The translations under genes were made by a program, and so were the position numbers. From assembly GCA_031254455.1 (NCBI GenBank), contig JAIRUI010000017.1, forward strand, positions 1 through 44,660: DNA of 44,660 nt, read 5' to 3'. The DNA comes from Chitinispirillales bacterium. GTDB taxonomy: Bacteria; Fibrobacterota; Chitinivibrionia; Chitinivibrionales; Chitinivibrionaceae. This document shows, in pieces, positions 42,334 to 44,660 of this stretch (within the stretch, counting starts at the first letter, position 1; the number at the start of each line of letters is the position of its first letter). Under the pieces are notes generated by a model, which did no database searches, was not told where the DNA came from, and worked only from the letters and a program-made list of their open reading frames with translations.

Positions 42334-44259
42334 ATGGTCAGTAAAATGAGCCGTCTTTCTGTTTTGTTGTATCACGGTGAAAAGGAAGATTTTCTTAACA
42401 AATTACGAAACGTCGGAGTCGTTCATATTGAAAGTTCCGACAAAGAATTAAGTGCAAAAGCGTTATCTTTGAGCGGTACGCTTACGGAAGCCGAAAAAAT
42501 TATTACGGAAATTAAACGTTTATTCAAAGAATCGCCGACAAACGAAGCGTCGGATTTTCAGGCGGCCGAGGCGATAAAGAAATATATTGCTAATTCGGCG
42601 AGAATCGATTCTATAAACAACGAGATTTCTTCAATTGAAAAAGAAAAAAAACGATTTGAGCCCTGGGGCGACGTTTCAAACGAAACGCTTTTAAAGCTCA
42701 AAGAGAGCGGCGTTTATGTTTCGCTTTACGAATTATCGGCAAAAGAAAAGCCGCTTATAGAAAATTTTACTTATGAAACAGTAAAAGAAACGCCGTCTAA
42801 TTTGTGGGTTGCGATTGTCGGATTAAACGAACCGATTATAATTGACGGAAAAGAACCTTCTGTTCTTCCAGAGATTTCACTTACGGAAATCAACAATCAA
42901 GAGTCGCTTCTGAATGCCGAAAAATATAAATTGACCAACGAGCAAAAGGAAATTGCGGCGCAAGTCAGAAAAATCGAACAATATAAACTGAAAATTCAAG
43001 ATTCGCTTAACTTTGAATTGGCGAATTCCTCTATGCATGAAGCGGCAAGAGGAAAATTGCTTTTAATTAACGGTTGGATTCCGGACGAGAAAAAATCAAA
43101 CTTGCAAAAATTATTTGATGAAATTCCTTGCGGATATGAATTTAGCGAACCAAAAGACGGCGATGACGTTCCCGTGAAATTCAACAATAACGCTTTTGCA
43201 CAAAAGTACGAAGCGATTACAAAACTTTTTACGCTTCCAAAATACTGTGAAATTGATCCGACGCCGTTTTTTGCGCCGTTTTATGCGTTTTTCTTTGGAC
43301 TTTGCGTAGGCGACGTGGGTTACGGAATGCTTATTTTGACAGCGGCGGTTGCGGCTTACGTCAAAGCGAGCGGAAGTTTCAAACCGATAGCGGTTTTGGG
43401 AATGATGCTTGGATTTTCCACAATTATCGGCGGATTTTTACTCAACGGATTTTTCAGCATACCGATTTTTAATTCGGCTGATGGAAGCGGATTGCTTGGC
43501 GACGCCGGAGGATTGGGAATGTATTCGCTTTTGAAATCCGCTTCGGTGCATGTGATGGAAAATGGAAAATTGACGGAAAAAGTCATTATGCCTATGATTC
43601 CTTTTGCGTTGTTTTTGGGCGTAATTCAAATTTTATTCGGAATGTTTCTCAAGATAATCAACAAAATCATACAAAACAACGGGCAAATAAAATACGCTTT
43701 ATTTCCAATCGGCACAGTGTTTTTAACGGTTTCGGCAACCCTTGCGGTAACTCAAATGAACTTTTTGGATATGGGTTCTTTTTTTGAAGTATGTTTCAAT
43801 ATTACCGCACCGCAAATTGCGGAGTTGATTACTATGAAAATGATAATGTATCCGGCGATTGTAGGACTTATTTTGCTGTTTTTTTTCAACAATCCGTCAA
43901 AATCCGTTTTTATCCGTCTGCCGCTTGGTCTTTGGGAATTGTATCAGTTCGTAACGGGGCTTATGGGCGATGTGCTTTCGTATATTCGTTTGTTTGCGCT
44001 TGGACTTGCCGGCGGACTTTTGGGCGCGTCTTTCAACAAAATAGCGCTTATGGTTTGCGGAGGAGAGTTCAATTTTTCCACGCCGCTTGTCATTTTTACG
44101 ATACTTATTTTGATTTTGGGACATGTAATAAACATAGCGCTTGCCGCTTTGGGCGCGTTTGTGCATCCGCTTCGTTTGACGTTTGTCGAGTTTTACAAAC
44201 ACCTTGAATTCCAAGGCGGAGCAAGGGAGTATAAGCCGTTTGCAAAAGCGGAAACATAG
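42334..44259 (+). CDS. atpI: V-type ATPase subunit I (a-type proton channel subunit)
   Basis: 641 aa. N-terminal half: cytoplasmic coiled coil (residues 1-290). C-terminal half: about seven to eight membrane segments. The landmark PFFAPFYAFFFGLCVGDVGYG marks the first membrane segments. The functional arginine of the ion channel is Arg552 in LSYIRLFALGLAGGLLG. The C-terminus is FVHPLRLTFVEFYKHLEFQGG. GGAGG inside the atpD 3' end serves as Shine-Dalgarno. A strong terminator follows, so the operon ends here. Confidence 0.96.
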   Translation: MVSKMSRLSVLLYHGEKEDFLNKLRNVGVVHIESSDKELSAKALSLSGTLTEAEKIITEIKRLFKESPTNEASDFQAAEAIKKYIANSARIDSINNEISSIEKEKKRFEPWGDVSNETLLKLKESGVYVSLYELSAKEKPLIENFTYETVKETPSNLWVAIVGLNEPIIIDGKEPSVLPEISLTEINNQESLLNAEKYKLTNEQKEIAAQVRKIEQYKLKIQDSLNFELANSSMHEAARGKLLLINGWIPDEKKSNLQKLFDEIPCGYEFSEPKDGDDVPVKFNNNAFAQKYEAITKLFTLPKYCEIDPTPFFAPFYAFFFGLCVGDVGYGMLILTAAVAAYVKASGSFKPIAVLGMMLGFSTIIGGFLLNGFFSIPIFNSADGSGLLGDAGGLGMYSLLKSASVHVMENGKLTEKVIMPMIPFALFLGVIQILFGMFLKIINKIIQNNGQIKYALFPIGTVFLTVSATLAVTQMNFLDMGSFFEVCFNITAPQIAELITMKMIMYPAIVGLILLFFFNNPSKSVFIRLPLGLWELYQFVTGLMGDVLSYIRLFALGLAGGLLGASFNKIALMVCGGEFNFSTPLVIFTILILILGHVINIALAALGAFVHPLRLTFVEFYKHLEFQGGAREYKPFAKAET

Positions 44260-44265
44260 TTTTTG

Positions 44266-44292
44266 AATCCGGCGGGTTTTCCGCCGGATTTT
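44266..44292 (+). terminator. Intrinsic terminator after atpI
   Basis: Perfect 10-bp stem AATCCGGCGG/CCGCCGGATT with a 5-base loop, followed by TT and then AT. It is GC-rich, in an AT-rich setting, and starts 7 bp after the atpI stop. It closes the V-ATPase operon. Confidence 0.8.
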
Positions 44293-44307
44293 ATAGGAGA
44301 CGTTTTT

Positions 44308-44580
44308 ATGTCGTTTGACGAGCGGCAGATTTTTTTAAAAAGAGAATACGCGGAAGCGATTCGTTATATGGATAACGCAAAAGAATTTTTGCAAAAGGCA
44401 AAAAAAGAGAGTTCGTTTTATACGGACAAAAAACCGGCTTCTTTTTTGCATGCCGCTTATAATGTTTTGCATTTGGACGGATATTATGACGGAATAACTA
44501 ATGTAAAAGCGATTGATGCGGGATTTGACGCCGCTTATGAAATTATCGAAAAAATTAAGCCGATAAAGGACATAAAATGA
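44308..44580 (+). CDS. DUF5618-like small helical protein
   Basis: 90 aa from ATG 44308, chosen because AGGAGA lies 7 bases upstream; the open frame extends 15 codons further upstream, across the terminator. It reads SFDERQIFLKREYAEAIRYMDNAKEFLQKA, then FLHAAYNVLHLDGYYDG. The arrangement, helical with EAIRYMDNAKE, resembles DUF5618, a small family seen mostly in Bacteroidota-type genomes; its function is unknown. It is not a proteolipid: no long hydrophobic segment. Its stop overlaps the ATG of the next frame (ATGA). Confidence 0.6.
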   Translation: MSFDERQIFLKREYAEAIRYMDNAKEFLQKAKKESSFYTDKKPASFLHAAYNVLHLDGYYDGITNVKAIDAGFDAAYEIIEKIKPIKDIK

Positions 44581-44651
44581 ATAAAGAAACACAAATTTAT
44601 TTTCTATTAAGATTCGCACCCCCCCCCGTTCCCCACCCCCAAACCAGATGA
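44577..44651 (+). other. Short reading frame at the window edge, entering a poly-C tract
   Basis: Starts at an ATG overlapping the DUF5618 stop (ATGA), which suggests coupled translation of a following gene. It encodes MNKETQIYFLLRFAPPPVPH and stops at TGA 44649-44651, with the C9 tract at 44619-44627 inside. If the tract length varies, or was miscalled, the real gene could continue in another frame beyond the window. No function can be assigned. Confidence 0.3.
44619..44627. repeat. 9-bp C homopolymer near the window edge
   Basis: C9 preceded by GATTCGCA and followed by two more C-runs (C4 and C5). The flank resembles that of the longer tract at 36327-36341 (GATTTCGC before the C-run on the minus strand). 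Confidence 0.8.
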
Positions 44652-44660
44652 AACTATACT

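Noticed and set aside
44266..44307. 45-base upstream extension of the DUF5618 gene through the terminator
   Set aside because: The extra codons run across a GC-rich terminator stem. The ATG at 44308 has a good Shine-Dalgarno.

Overview
The window looks like an AT-rich bacterial chromosome segment with standard genetic code (TAA, TGA and TAG all end genes). A member of the Fibrobacterota, or at least of the Fibrobacteres-Chlorobi-Bacteroidetes (FCB) superphylum, fits best. The reasons are a PorV/PorQ-type outer-membrane barrel beside a large secreted CotH protein with a type IX-secretion-like C-terminal domain, a V-type ATPase operon carrying a DUF2764 gene, and a small DUF5618 gene. This placement is inference from gene content; no 16S rRNA is present. 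Most of the window is housekeeping DNA. I see no phage, CRISPR array, transposase or defence island.

Layout. 1-4.1 kb (+): a gene fragment and dnaE. 4.1-6.7 kb (-): ftsX and a periplasmic binding protein, converging on dnaE. 6.7-19.6 kb (-): one long transcription-translation operon. In transcription order it is tRNA-Thr(UGU), tRNA-Tyr, tRNA-Gly, tRNA-Thr(GGU), rpmG, tRNA-Trp, secE, nusG, rplK, rplA, rplJ, rplL, rpoB, rpoC, rpsL, rpsG. A near-consensus sigma-70 promoter lies before the first tRNA, a strong hairpin sits between rplL and rpoB, and a clear intrinsic terminator follows rpsG. The tuf gene that often follows the Thr-Tyr-Gly-Thr tRNAs, and the fusA/tuf genes that often follow rpsG, are both absent. 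19.6-24.8 kb (-): clpP, a tiny lipoprotein, a decayed gene, metY, a DUF4416 gene and a TPR lipoprotein.

24.8-27.1 kb (+): a monomeric NADP isocitrate dehydrogenase whose 3' end overlaps a convergent dus gene. 27.0-31.2 kb (-): a ketosynthase, a second ketosynthase-like protein that has lost its catalytic Cys and both His, an acyl carrier protein, a long hairpin, a small exported protein and dus. The ketosynthase pair plus ACP resembles a KS-alpha/KS-beta(chain-length factor)/ACP minimal set. 31.3-36.9 kb (-): the PorV-like barrel, the CotH/lamin-tail surface protein, and a PilZ (c-di-GMP) protein. A 15-base homopolymer lies inside a short signal-peptide-like reading frame just upstream of the CotH gene and could act as a phase-variation switch.

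36.9-44.3 kb (+): V/A-type ATPase operon E-DUF2764-A-B-D-I. An intrinsic terminator closes it directly after subunit I, so the proteolipid K (c-ring) gene is not in its usual place. 44.3-44.66 kb: a DUF5618 gene and an overlapping short frame that runs into another poly-C tract at the window edge.

The most interesting points are a compensated U19-A56 change in tRNA-Thr(UGU), the catalytically dead ketosynthase partner, the missing V-ATPase K gene, and the poly-C tract upstream of the CotH gene.
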